64,000 bases of DNA from Chitinophaga hostae (GTDB taxonomy: Bacteria > Bacteroidota > Bacteroidia > Chitinophagales > Chitinophagaceae), in NCBI RefSeq assembly GCF_018224885.1, contig NZ_JAGTXB010000023.1, positions 89,650 to 153,649 on the forward strand. The letters run 5' to 3'. A model generated the notes under the pieces. It was not told the DNA's origin and searched no databases. It saw only the letters and a program-made list of their open reading frames with translations. The translations under genes were made by a program, and so were the position numbers. Below are positions 54,660 through 63,599 of this stretch, piece by piece (within the stretch, counting starts at the first letter, position 1; every line of letters begins with the position of its first letter).

Positions 54660-55026
54660 ATATTGATAAAATGACGATTTAACCAACTTTTCTACAACTG
54701 TTTTTGTTTTTATTTTCCATGGAGAAAGATTAAATTTGTAAGTAACAAAGAAGTTAACCCTAAGTAAGAAAACTCCTAAATCATTGTTCCTGTGAAACAC
54801 AATTATCCGACTAAAAATGATTGTCTTTTTTAATGTTTAAACCCGTTGGCGACGTGCTTTTACTGCCTTTTGCCACGGGTGACTAATCCGGCTACCTGGA
54901 TGCACTGTTTGTTTATACCTAAGGTCATTTCTGGCAGAAATGCAGGCACTCCTGTGCGTTATAAAATCTACTATCCATCCTATATAGCTATCAGATCGTT
55001 TATTTATCAATCCTATATCCTTTATT

Positions 55027-55518
55027 ATGGAAACATTAATTGAAAAGAGTGAGAAAACCCGCGAATTAACCATCTATGATTTTTTTGTAGCCCTCCAGGT
55101 AGAATGGTTGCAGGCCGATATCCGGCAAAAAATTTATCAGAGTGAGAAGGATAGAAAGTATTGGGCGAGGGTAAAAGAAGGCAAAGAAAACACCATCCAT
55201 AAAATTGCAGAAAGAAATAACCTGCCTACTATTTTTTCTGATCATTATATTAAATCTGACATAGAGAAAAGGGTATTTCAAAAATCGTCGTATCCGTTGT
55301 TTACGTATAAAAACGCAGAGATGAAGGCGGAACTGGAATACCTTGACCTGTTGTTTTATTATTATAAAGGTACTGAAGTGAGATGCGAAATGCCGGATGG
55401 CGAAATCAGAACGGGCAAGGTAACCAACTATCAGCCATTCGATAGTTTCCTGACCGTATCGGTAAACGGTGCAACAGTGAAGGTGGCGGTTTCCAAAGCT
55501 TCTCGTATCAGCATTTAA
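55027..55518 (+). CDS. Accessory protein of the tail cluster with Sm/SH3-like C terminus
   Basis: 163 residues. A helical charged N-terminal part (RQKIYQSEKDRKYWARVKEG) is followed by a C-terminal barrel-like stretch (YKGTEVRCEMPDGEIRTGKV, TNYQPFDSFLTVSVNGATVK, VAVSKASRIS). The spacing of strands, turns and DG resembles Sm-like or SH3-like small barrels, which bind RNA or proteins. No family is recognised. It lies 430 bases after the fibre genes, possibly under its own promoter, so it may be regulatory instead of structural. Confidence 0.6.
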   Translation: METLIEKSEKTRELTIYDFFVALQVEWLQADIRQKIYQSEKDRKYWARVKEGKENTIHKIAERNNLPTIFSDHYIKSDIEKRVFQKSSYPLFTYKNAEMKAELEYLDLLFYYYKGTEVRCEMPDGEIRTGKVTNYQPFDSFLTVSVNGATVKVAVSKASRISI

Positions 55519-55521
55519 TGC

Positions 55522-55953
55522 ATGGGGATCAGACTCTTTTTTGCTGCAAAGATTGCGTTGTATTCAATTGTTATGGTATTGGAAACTATTATACAGGGTG
55601 CGCTGTGCCTTGCCTTTTTGATGATCCTGCTATTATGCCGGCGTATTGCCAAACAAACTGCCTATATCACACAACTGGAATCCATTCAGCGCCTGGATAC
55701 CAGCAGCGAAAGAGGCTGTGCCTGCCGGGAAACGACTGTGGATATACTGGAGGTATCAGTAGAAAGACCAATAGATGAACATAGCCGGGAAACGGCGGCG
55801 CTTAAGCAGGAGCTGCTGGCCGAAATGATACAGCAATTGATACGGCTCGATGTGCTGAAGGTAAAGTATTATGTAGGGAAAGATGAAAAAGGGAATATAC
55901 TGCCGCTGTGGGAATCATTGGTGAAGGCGACAATGCATGTGTGCAAATCGTAG
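55522..55953 (+). CDS. Small membrane protein of the tail cluster
   Basis: 143 residues from ATG 55522; a rival frame opening at 55518 gives an 86-residue Cys-rich chain that looks like a shadow. One long hydrophobic segment (IVMVLETIIQGALCLAFLMI) is followed by a soluble helical part (ETAALKQELLAEMIQQLIRL) and a short beta end (VKYYVGKDEKGNILPLW). It follows the Sm-like gene at once and is its probable partner. A holin-type or membrane-sensor role is conceivable, but unproven. Confidence 0.5.
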   Translation: MGIRLFFAAKIALYSIVMVLETIIQGALCLAFLMILLLCRRIAKQTAYITQLESIQRLDTSSERGCACRETTVDILEVSVERPIDEHSRETAALKQELLAEMIQQLIRLDVLKVKYYVGKDEKGNILPLWESLVKATMHVCKS

Positions 55954-56070
55954 ATGGCACAAGCCGGTCTGACAATGTAATTCATTAATCTGCAGATCAT
56001 TTGCGGACGGCCCCGGAATACCCAATTGAAATCGTTTGAGATATTCCGGAGCCGCCTCCGCTTATTTGAT

Positions 56071-57024
56071 TTAAAATTCTACTTTAATGCTGTCTGTCTT
56101 CCAGTTAGGATCCGCGGTAACGACCGACCCGCTTCCAACGGTTCCAAACAAAGCACCTTTTACGATTGTATTCTTGTTCATTTCGAGCAGGATATCCGGA
56201 ACGTCCTTAGAGGGTGCAAGTGCTGTGTGGGACATATCCCGGCCGGTTATGAAAAGGTTAATTTTTCTTGTTCCGGTGTTAAGATAATAGAATTCAATTT
56301 TCAGATTGTTGGTGCCCTTTAAGGAGTCCGGAATAACATATTCCTGTGGAGTATAGTCATCATGGTCATTGGGACCGCCACTGCTGAGCGTTCCTGACAG
56401 ATAGTTGAAATAGGCAGGTACCTGCCACCAATAATCGGGAGCAATGGTTGCATTATAGGCGATATAATAAGCATTATATGGTATCTGATCTTTAATCACG
56501 AGGGTTACTTTAGATACTATTCTGTCTAGTACAATCGCCTGGGAAACTGCTCCGCTTATGGTTAATTCCATCCGCCTGTAATATACTTCAGAACCAACGT
56601 CAACCATATTCACTCCCTGTATTTTTCGACCGCTGAAACCGGTGGCTGCCGAATCAAAAGGCATAATTGAATCCTGGGTCGCTGCAATGGCAAAAATATA
56701 TTTTCCAGTGGAGAGTGAATCGGTAATTTGGCCAAATGTACTGCCGGTACCTCTCCGTTGAAATATTGTTTTTATCAGTACCTGGGTGGTGGCATCGTAT
56801 ACCTTATAAACTAAATAGTTGATATGATTTGAATCTGTTTTTGCCGTTGATGAAGGTGTTGCTTTTCTGTCATTCAGATTTTCTATTTCCTGGGTAAAGG
56901 AGGTAACGCCAAACCGTACAGGGTACTTGCTATTATCTGCAGGATCTTTAGCAGGGCTGGTATCTTTTTTACAAGCAGTAAAGCAGGTGGCTAAAAGTGT
57001 TACGAAAAGAAGAAAGTTTTTCAT
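56071..57024 (-). CDS. Surface lipoprotein, fimbrillin/FimB-like
   Basis: 317 residues with lipoprotein signal MKNFLLFVTLLATCFTAC (Cys18, then KKD). The mature part is beta-rich and contains features of Bacteroidota fimbrillin-type anchors (VYYRRMELTISGAVSQAIVL, DRIVSKVTLVIKDQIPYNAY), where a conserved R/K-V-x-K strand recurs. Possible roles are fimbrial anchor or a stand-alone surface protein; no fimbrial operon is visible here. It converges on the tail cluster and stands alone. Confidence 0.6.
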   Translation of the reverse strand: MKNFLLFVTLLATCFTACKKDTSPAKDPADNSKYPVRFGVTSFTQEIENLNDRKATPSSTAKTDSNHINYLVYKVYDATTQVLIKTIFQRRGTGSTFGQITDSLSTGKYIFAIAATQDSIMPFDSAATGFSGRKIQGVNMVDVGSEVYYRRMELTISGAVSQAIVLDRIVSKVTLVIKDQIPYNAYYIAYNATIAPDYWWQVPAYFNYLSGTLSSGGPNDHDDYTPQEYVIPDSLKGTNNLKIEFYYLNTGTRKINLFITGRDMSHTALAPSKDVPDILLEMNKNTIVKGALFGTVGSGSVVTADPNWKTDSIKVEF

Positions 57025-57294
57025 ATTGGGTACATTAGTTAACGAATTGTTTAATAAACGGTGAGTTGGGATTGTCGCTACAAAATCATACTGATACGGA
57101 ATATCCTTTGCGCGAGCTTAACAACAACAGCAATTTTGCATCTCAAATGTAATATTTTTAACCGGCCCCAATGTAATTATTTAATGGTAAGTTAACTAGT
57201 GACCTTAAATTTATCCTGAGCCGGACTCCGGAATTTGTGTCAGTGTGTTTTCCATTATCACGGATAGATCACATAAACGGCTCTCCGTAGAGGA

Positions 57295-58143
57295 TTATCG
57301 CAGGAATTCATTGATAACATTAGCTACTGCGGCTGGTTGTTCTTCCGGTGAAAAATGCCCGCTGTTGTCAATCAGCTTGCTTGTAACATGATGAACACCA
57401 CTTTTTTTCAGACCATCTGCATAGTCTGCTATTGTATTACCAGGTTCTTTCGCTCCCCTGATATATAGCACAGGGACGGTGGTGGGCATCAAACCGCTAT
57501 TATCCTTTTCATCTTTTGAAAATCCTCGGTACCAGTCCAAACTGGTTTTCAGGGAAGCCGGCGATTGATAAGCCATCACATATTGCTGTCTTTTTTCCGT
57601 TGGGATCGCATTTTTGTTGAACGAAAGCGTATCATAAAAATAATCAAAGAGTTGTTGCTGATGCCCGTCGATAAGCGTTTCCGGCAATTCAGGAACTGAG
57701 TAAAAGGCAAAATGCCAGATATGCGGATTTTTTTTGACCTCCTCCCACGGCGATAGACCTGGTATAACCGTGTTCATGATAACAGCATGGGATATGCTAT
57801 CAGGAAAATGACGAAGCAGCGAGTAAACGATCATGCCTCCTATGTCATGCCCGATCACTGCGGGTTTATTGAGTTTAAGCGTTTTCAGAAATTCGTTCAA
57901 AAATGATGCGATCGTTAATTTATCTGCGCTGTCTATTTTCCCGGATTCACCGATCCCGGGTAAGTCCGGGGCAACCAGGTGGAATTTATCCCGGAGGAGG
58001 TTCATTAATGGAATAAAGGCCACCGCCGTTTCAGGATAACCGTGGCACAAAAGGAGCGTTGGATTATTTTGGTGGCCTGCTTCCAGGTAGTGGACGGTGA
58101 TACCGCCCGCATCGGTACGAACGTTAATAATAGGGTTACTCAT
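57295..58143 (-). CDS. Alpha/beta hydrolase, epoxide hydrolase/haloalkane dehalogenase type
   Basis: 282 residues. Oxyanion-hole motif LLCHGYPETAV at 31-41, nucleophile elbow GHDIGG with Asp100 as nucleophile, and the catalytic His263 in DNSGHFSPEEQP. An Asp nucleophile is the mark of epoxide hydrolases and haloalkane or fluoroacetate dehalogenases, not esterases. The helical cap lies between about 135 and 215. Cytoplasmic, without signal peptide. The upstream gap 57025-57294 holds no other gene. Substrate unknown. Confidence 0.85.
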   Translation of the reverse strand: MSNPIINVRTDAGGITVHYLEAGHQNNPTLLLCHGYPETAVAFIPLMNLLRDKFHLVAPDLPGIGESGKIDSADKLTIASFLNEFLKTLKLNKPAVIGHDIGGMIVYSLLRHFPDSISHAVIMNTVIPGLSPWEEVKKNPHIWHFAFYSVPELPETLIDGHQQQLFDYFYDTLSFNKNAIPTEKRQQYVMAYQSPASLKTSLDWYRGFSKDEKDNSGLMPTTVPVLYIRGAKEPGNTIADYADGLKKSGVHHVTSKLIDNSGHFSPEEQPAAVANVINEFLR

Positions 58144-58180
58144 TTGATATGGTTTTATGAGTATGACTCAAAAACCTTGC

Positions 58181-59437
58181 TTAAATCAGTCGTTTTACCC
58201 GGAACACTCCATCTATTTTATGCTCTCTGTAAATAACATGATCCCCTTCCGGTTTCTGCGAACTAGCGCGGTCCATACGGAATGCGCCCGTAATATAGCC
58301 GCCTGCTGTACCAATACTGCTCACGTCTAAATAGCCGGGACTGGGAAGAGACGTTTGTCCAACGGAATAATAGCTCAGGAAAGTATGACTGCCCGCCAGC
58401 TGCATTTGAAAATAGGTTTGTTCAGACCAGGCACGGCGGCCGGTAGGCACGCCCAGCCAGGTAACACTGCACTCGGGGTAGGAGCCTTCACGGGGGAGCC
58501 CGCCTATACGGTTAACACCGTTGCCGCTGCTGCCGGTGGCGGCTTCCAGCAGCTGCCATTCGCCTCCATCGATTTTCACTGCAATGCCCTCCGGCACAAC
58601 AAATATATTGGCCAGTACCAACCCCATAGCGCCATTTTTCAGTTTGAGCCGAACACTAATGGTAGCGGGATTGGTAACGGGTATGGCAGCAGGTGCCTGG
58701 TATATCGCATGGCTGCCATCTGTTGTTAGTTTACCTGCGCCGGCTAATTCCCATTTTTCAATGTATTTTAACGGAAGATCATTTTTGGGACTGTTGATGT
58801 ATGTTTCCGTTCCTTCTTTCGTCAGCGGTGACAGCAGGTCTTCCATGCCGGCATCAAAATAGCTTTTTACTGCCATTTTCACCGTACTGCCGGGATCAGT
58901 AAATGTTTCTCCGGGGTCTATAAATATGGCTTCAAAGAAACTCCAGTCGCTGAAGTGGGTGGTCTTCACACTGATGGATTTCATTTCCTTATCCAGCTGT
59001 ACACCGCCTACCGCTTTCCATTTGCCGCTGTTGTCCTGGTAGGCGATGCCCAGTGCTTCCGCAAAAGTTCGTCCAAGGTCGCCGGATTCATAATGGAAAG
59101 TAATGATTGCGGGTTTAGCCAGTGTTTGATGGGGTGTGATGCGGAAGGCTTTTCCCAGCCCGGCAATATTGGTGTTGGTAATAGGCTGCACAGTAAACTC
59201 GGTGGCACTGTTTATAGCACCGGCCGGGATATCTATTGATATATGTGCGTCATTTGTGGTGATGGTACCTCCTGCCGGCCCAATGGTTTTGGTGACGGGA
59301 ATGCCGTCTATTACGCCCGTGGGCACTGCTACGCCGTTGTTGCCGGGATCAGGAATTTGGGGGTCAATGTTTTCTTTTCCCCGGCAGGAGGCCAGGAGCA
59401 GGGCCAGCAAAGTGGCCTTCAACAAATATTTCATCAT
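58181..59437 (-). CDS. Lipoprotein with ZU5-like domain
   Basis: 418 residues; signal MMKYLLKATLLALLLASC with Cys18. Residues about 50-160 look like a ZU5-type beta domain (TIGPAGGTITTNDAHISIDI, PAGAINSATEFTVQPITNTN, VKTTHFSDWSFFEA), seen in several Bacteroidota surface proteins. Then an Ig-like segment and a C-terminal domain (GAFRMDRASSQKPEGDHVIY). Function unknown, probably adhesion or surface structure. It is 38 bases upstream of the hydrolase gene on the same strand and may share its transcript. Confidence 0.65.
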   Translation of the reverse strand: MMKYLLKATLLALLLASCRGKENIDPQIPDPGNNGVAVPTGVIDGIPVTKTIGPAGGTITTNDAHISIDIPAGAINSATEFTVQPITNTNIAGLGKAFRITPHQTLAKPAIITFHYESGDLGRTFAEALGIAYQDNSGKWKAVGGVQLDKEMKSISVKTTHFSDWSFFEAIFIDPGETFTDPGSTVKMAVKSYFDAGMEDLLSPLTKEGTETYINSPKNDLPLKYIEKWELAGAGKLTTDGSHAIYQAPAAIPVTNPATISVRLKLKNGAMGLVLANIFVVPEGIAVKIDGGEWQLLEAATGSSGNGVNRIGGLPREGSYPECSVTWLGVPTGRRAWSEQTYFQMQLAGSHTFLSYYSVGQTSLPSPGYLDVSSIGTAGGYITGAFRMDRASSQKPEGDHVIYREHKIDGVFRVKRLI

Positions 59438-59614
59438 TGGTATTTTGTTAGATGTTATTTATTCAGAACACAAAATTATTCCGATCGCTTGCGGTGGGTA
59501 TCAGTAGTAATACGGAGAAAAAAAAATACGTGGGGAGTGATGCTTTATTTGCTGTTATTGCTGTTATTTTTGCCGGGTAATATCAACTATCATGTTAAAT
59601 GATAGTTTTGAAAG

Positions 59615-62002
59615 ATGATCAATAAGCTGTTTCCCATCCTATTATTATTTGCGGCAACTGTTACGGCACAACCAAAACCAATAACCGGAGATCAGCGCTG
59701 GACGGCCTGGTCGGCGCAACCGGCCACGAAATGGGAAGATGCCTTTGTTACGGGCAACGGACATCACGGAATGATGATGACAGGCCGGCCTGGTGAAGAG
59801 AGCATCATTTGCGTGCATGAAGAATTGTTTCTCCGCGCGTGGGATCGCAACAAGATTGCTGTTGCCAATACTGCCGGGTTATTACCTGCCGTGCGGCAGC
59901 TGGTAGATGCCGGCAAACTCGATTCCGCCGATGCATTGGCCGTTGGCGAAGCCCGCAAACAATTGAGCGCCATGGGAGCGCCGCAGGCATGGCCGGTTTC
60001 ACCACATCCTGCATTTAATCTTGATATACATACCAATAGGCAGGGGAGCATCAGTCACTACAAGCGTTCCCTGGACATGGAAAGGGGAGAAGCCCGCAGT
60101 TCCTGGCAGGATGCCGGTGGCGGCGTGGAATGCAGTGTGTTCTCCTCCCGCACTGCCAATATGAATGTGATGCGGATCCGCGGAGTCGACGGCAGGAAAT
60201 TATCTGTCATGCTTGCGTTGCGTGAAACGCCAGGGCGTCATGGCCAGGTGGATGGGGTGGATGTGAGCAAAGCATTCAGCGATATCACTACCCATGCAGC
60301 GCCAGGTGGATGGCTGACCTATCATGCACAGTATTCACGCGACTCCGGTGGTTATGAAGGACTGGCACGTATTACCATCAAAGGTGGTCAGATGAGCGCT
60401 GCCGGCGACAGTATACAGGTTACTGATGCCAATGAAATACTCGTAGTGTTGCGGATTACACCGCTGCAATACGGTATTACCACGCAGCGCGTGGCCGTGC
60501 AAAATGAACTTACTGCATTGGCACTTAACTATGATGATCTCTTCCGGCCCCATGCACAACAACATGCAGCGATGTTCCGTCGTGTGCAGCTGGACCTGGG
60601 TTGCGCTGCACAATGGGCCGGCAAGCCTGTTGAAAAGATGTTGGAAGAAGCGCATGAACACGGCGCCACGCCACTATTCCTGGAGCAGATGCATGCGATA
60701 GGAAGGTACCTGTTGATTTCTACTTCCGGCAAATACCCGCCGCCGCTGCAGGGCATCTGGGGCGGAGGATGGACGCCTGCCTGGAATGGAGGTTTTGTTT
60801 TCGACTCCAATGTGAATCTCGCGATATCTGCTATCTCTACAGGCGACCTGGCCGAGTGTGCGGAATCTTATTTTGGGTATGTAGAGCGGCTGTTACCCGC
60901 CTGGCGCCTGAACGCCATGAGCTACCTGGGCTGCAGGGGTTTCCTGGTGCCACATTACAGCGATCCTGAAAAAGGTTTCCTGAATCATTTCGGTAGCGGC
61001 TATCCCTGGATGTACTGGCCTTCGGGCGCCGGATGGAACCTGATGCCATTCTATGAACATGGTATGCTTACCGGTGATACCGCCTTCCTGCGTAAGCGGG
61101 TGTGGCCGCTGTACCTGGAGATGGCACAGTTCTACGAAGATTATCTCACTAAAGAAAAAGATGGTTACTATCATATCTCTCCGGGTATCTCGCCGGAAAA
61201 TAACGTAGGCAATAATGTAACAACCCTGGCGAAAGATTGTACCATGGATATTGCAGTGGCACGTGAAGTATTTGACCACCTGCTGAAGCTGGGCAAATTG
61301 TTCGGGATGGAGCCATCGCAAACAGATAAATGGCGCAACTACTATGATAAAATGGTGCCCTATCGCATCAATGCAGATAGCGCGCTGGCGGAATGGGCGC
61401 CAAAGGACTATCCTGATAATTATGCACATCGGCATAATTCACATATGTACCCGGTATTTCCCGGAACGGAGTTTTTACAGGCGGGAAGCGATCCAGGGTT
61501 ACTGCAGGCCGCGAGGGTGGCATTGTCAAAACGTTTTGGCTATGATACAGAATCGGCACACGGCCTGATACACATAGCACTGATGGCTGCACGCCTGCAT
61601 GATGCCGGAAAAGTAGCCATGAATCTGCAACGATTTGCGCAACGACATTATGTATACAATGGTTTGGTAACATCCCATAACCCGGAGCATTCGATCTATA
61701 ATCTTGATGCGGCACTGAGCTTGCAACGACTCCTGTCAGACATGCTCGTGTTCTCACAGCCGGGGCGGGTAGAACTATTGCCGGCCTGCAGCAGTAACTT
61801 CCCTGCAGGAAAATTAGCCGGCCTACGAATACACGGCGGCCATAAGCTGGACATCAGCTGGGCCAATGGCGCACTGGTAAATGCCATAGTGTATGCAGGG
61901 CATAACGACAGCTGCACATTTATTTGCAATAAAAAGTCAGTGACTATCAAAATGGTGGCCGGAAAGCAATATCGCATTAACAATCGTATGGAATTGATGT
62001 GA
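59615..62002 (+). CDS. GH95-type alpha-L-fucosidase, secreted
   Basis: 795 residues with signal peptide (MINKLFPILLLFAATVTAQ). The domain order is that of GH95: N-terminal beta domain (GNGHHGMMMTGRPGEESIIC, EELFLRAWDRN), linker, (alpha/alpha)6 barrel with SGKYPPPLQGIWGGGWTPAW, HISPGISPENNVGNNVTTLA, AHRHNSHMYPVFPGTEF and SAHGLIHIALMAARLHD, and a C-terminal sandwich. GH95 enzymes remove alpha-1,2-linked L-fucose or L-galactose. It stands alone, outside the rhamnose-type locus, and its start lies downstream of the divergent ZU5-like gene. Confidence 0.85.
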   Translation: MINKLFPILLLFAATVTAQPKPITGDQRWTAWSAQPATKWEDAFVTGNGHHGMMMTGRPGEESIICVHEELFLRAWDRNKIAVANTAGLLPAVRQLVDAGKLDSADALAVGEARKQLSAMGAPQAWPVSPHPAFNLDIHTNRQGSISHYKRSLDMERGEARSSWQDAGGGVECSVFSSRTANMNVMRIRGVDGRKLSVMLALRETPGRHGQVDGVDVSKAFSDITTHAAPGGWLTYHAQYSRDSGGYEGLARITIKGGQMSAAGDSIQVTDANEILVVLRITPLQYGITTQRVAVQNELTALALNYDDLFRPHAQQHAAMFRRVQLDLGCAAQWAGKPVEKMLEEAHEHGATPLFLEQMHAIGRYLLISTSGKYPPPLQGIWGGGWTPAWNGGFVFDSNVNLAISAISTGDLAECAESYFGYVERLLPAWRLNAMSYLGCRGFLVPHYSDPEKGFLNHFGSGYPWMYWPSGAGWNLMPFYEHGMLTGDTAFLRKRVWPLYLEMAQFYEDYLTKEKDGYYHISPGISPENNVGNNVTTLAKDCTMDIAVAREVFDHLLKLGKLFGMEPSQTDKWRNYYDKMVPYRINADSALAEWAPKDYPDNYAHRHNSHMYPVFPGTEFLQAGSDPGLLQAARVALSKRFGYDTESAHGLIHIALMAARLHDAGKVAMNLQRFAQRHYVYNGLVTSHNPEHSIYNLDAALSLQRLLSDMLVFSQPGRVELLPACSSNFPAGKLAGLRIHGGHKLDISWANGALVNAIVYAGHNDSCTFICNKKSVTIKMVAGKQYRINNRMELM

Positions 62003-62013
62003 TAGTCTTTCCT

Positions 62014-62055
62014 AAAACGGAGATGGACAAACCTACGTTTGTCCATCTCCGTTTT
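62014..62055. terminator. Strong bidirectional terminator
   Basis: AAACGGAGATGGACAAA pairs perfectly with TTTGTCCATCTCCGTTT (17 bp, six-base loop), flanked by A- and T-runs, between the convergent fucosidase and metalloprotease genes. Confidence 0.92.
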
Positions 62056-62072
62056 TCTTTGCGGGAATAGGC

Positions 62073-63599
62073 TTAGTATGCGCCAATCTCCGCCAATGCG
62101 CAGGAGCTGCCATTATCGTAGCTATCGGTTGTTACGATGCGAAAGTACCTGGCCTGTATGGGTTGTTGGAAAGTAATAAATTGGTTAAGATCCGTTTTCT
62201 TTAATGTAAACGTGCCCGCCTGCGTCCAGCTGCCCGTTGCTGTTTTGGTGTATACGGTGAAGTTTTTAATGCCTGGCCATACACCCTGGCGGTCTCTGAA
62301 TGTGAGGCCTGTTAATGTGTTTGCCTGGTGCATGTCTATACTAAGTTGATGCGGGTGGATAGGCTCTGAACCGCTGTACTGTGTATGCCAGTAGGTGGAT
62401 GGATCGTTATCCAGGGCGTAGGTAGCAGGGAGCCCACCCTCTTCCGAATCCACATCTGCAATGGTCCACGCTGTTTTTGAAATCTCATTTTTGTTGCCAA
62501 TGGTTGGGTCCAGCACCGGTTGCTGATTAACAAAAGGATAATTATAGGTGGCAACGGTTTGAATGAATCCATTGGTACCGAGTACATTCACTCTCAGTGT
62601 ATACGTTCCGGTGAGGTCCCACAACTCGTTGACCTGTGTTACAATGTGGAAACTGTCGGCTCCTATGAGCGAAGCAGACCAGCTGGGCGCATCATAGGCA
62701 TCATTACTTGCGTCCGGGTCCTGGTATACATTTACGCCGTTGATCGGTTTGTCGGCATACAATTTTCCGGCTACAATCATGTTACCATTTGAGTAGCTGA
62801 TATCTACCTTTTTTAAGTATATTTTGAAAGACTGCTGGTAATTGGCAATTGATGTACTGTTAAACACCTGGCAGTTGTTGAGGATGGCGCAGGCGGCCCT
62901 GCTAAGTATTGTACCTTTTGTAAAATCGGTACTGCTCATCAGGGAGGTGCCTATCGTTGTAGCCTCGCTTCTTTTTTCCCTGTCATGCGGCAACCCGAGG
63001 GCATGTCCGAGCTCATGTGCGTTACCGGCTATCCAGTCTATTCCCGGACCATACTGTTTGATATCCAGTGTGGGGTGGTCGAGGATGAATGCCCAGTTAC
63101 CGATGCCATAATAGGGTACATCGGCATGGGTGCCATCCGGTATGGCTGTGATCACCAGAAAGTGATCACTTTTTTTTTCTGAAGGATGCGCGGCAAAATA
63201 AGCATTGATCTCCGCTGTCATAGGGCCGGAACCGCCGTCGTATTTATAGCTGGAGGCGGGTAGTGCTCCCCGGATAACAGTAAGCATTACCTGTTTTCCG
63301 GTGGGATCTGTTTGCATGTTAAATGTTTTGGCACCAAAGCCGTTGCGCTTCATTTCTTTGGAAAAGAAATCCTGGAAGAAAAAGAGTTCATCGCTGGTGC
63401 GCTCCCTGTACCGTGCCAGCGTATCCTGGCCCTGTGGCAGGAAGTAAACAATATTCAATTTTGGCCCAGGTTTGTTCAATAAAAGACGGGCGGCTTCCTG
63501 TTCTGTTGGCTTGTCCTCATTTTGCTTTTTCACACAACCCGACATTGAAAATAGAAGAGCGCCCAGCAGCATAATACTGCGAAAGTTTACTTTTTTCAT
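62073..63599 (-). CDS. Zinc metalloprotease lipoprotein with discoidin-like C terminus
   Basis: 508 residues; lipoprotein signal MKKVNFRSIMLLGALLFSMSGC with Cys22. The zinc motif HELGHALGLPHD is at 195-206 (His195, Glu196, His199, His205), the metzincin HExxHxxGxxH pattern with the third His in place. The C-terminal 140 residues resemble an F5/8 type C (discoidin) domain (ALDNDPSTYWHTQYSGSEPI, HPHQLSIDMHQANTLTGLTF), which would bind a glycan or surface. Probably exposed on the outer membrane and used for protein or glycoprotein degradation. The gap from 63600 to the window end holds its promoter region; I see no other gene I can support. Confidence 0.85.
   Translation of the reverse strand: MKKVNFRSIMLLGALLFSMSGCVKKQNEDKPTEQEAARLLLNKPGPKLNIVYFLPQGQDTLARYRERTSDELFFFQDFFSKEMKRNGFGAKTFNMQTDPTGKQVMLTVIRGALPASSYKYDGGSGPMTAEINAYFAAHPSEKKSDHFLVITAIPDGTHADVPYYGIGNWAFILDHPTLDIKQYGPGIDWIAGNAHELGHALGLPHDREKRSEATTIGTSLMSSTDFTKGTILSRAACAILNNCQVFNSTSIANYQQSFKIYLKKVDISYSNGNMIVAGKLYADKPINGVNVYQDPDASNDAYDAPSWSASLIGADSFHIVTQVNELWDLTGTYTLRVNVLGTNGFIQTVATYNYPFVNQQPVLDPTIGNKNEISKTAWTIADVDSEEGGLPATYALDNDPSTYWHTQYSGSEPIHPHQLSIDMHQANTLTGLTFRDRQGVWPGIKNFTVYTKTATGSWTQAGTFTLKKTDLNQFITFQQPIQARYFRIVTTDSYDNGSSCALAEIGAY

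Noticed and set aside
54703..54738. Promoter TTTG...TAAATTTG before the post-fibre pair.
   Set aside because: The spacer is 24 bases, longer than the 19-21 of the consensus; kept only as a remark in the terminator entry.
54846..55043. 65-residue ORF in the spacer after the collar fibre.
   Set aside because: Low-quality composition and overlap with the next gene's start; no evidence of a protein.
55518..55778. 86-residue ORF starting in the overlap TAATG after the Sm-like gene.
   Set aside because: Composition (many Cys, Tyr, no clear fold) looks like a shadow of the 143-residue membrane protein in the neighbouring frame, which begins four bases later and has a sensible hydrophobic segment.
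22568..55953. Complete prophage.
   Set aside because: No integrase, terminase, portal, capsid or replication genes and no att-like direct repeats or tRNA gene at the borders were seen.
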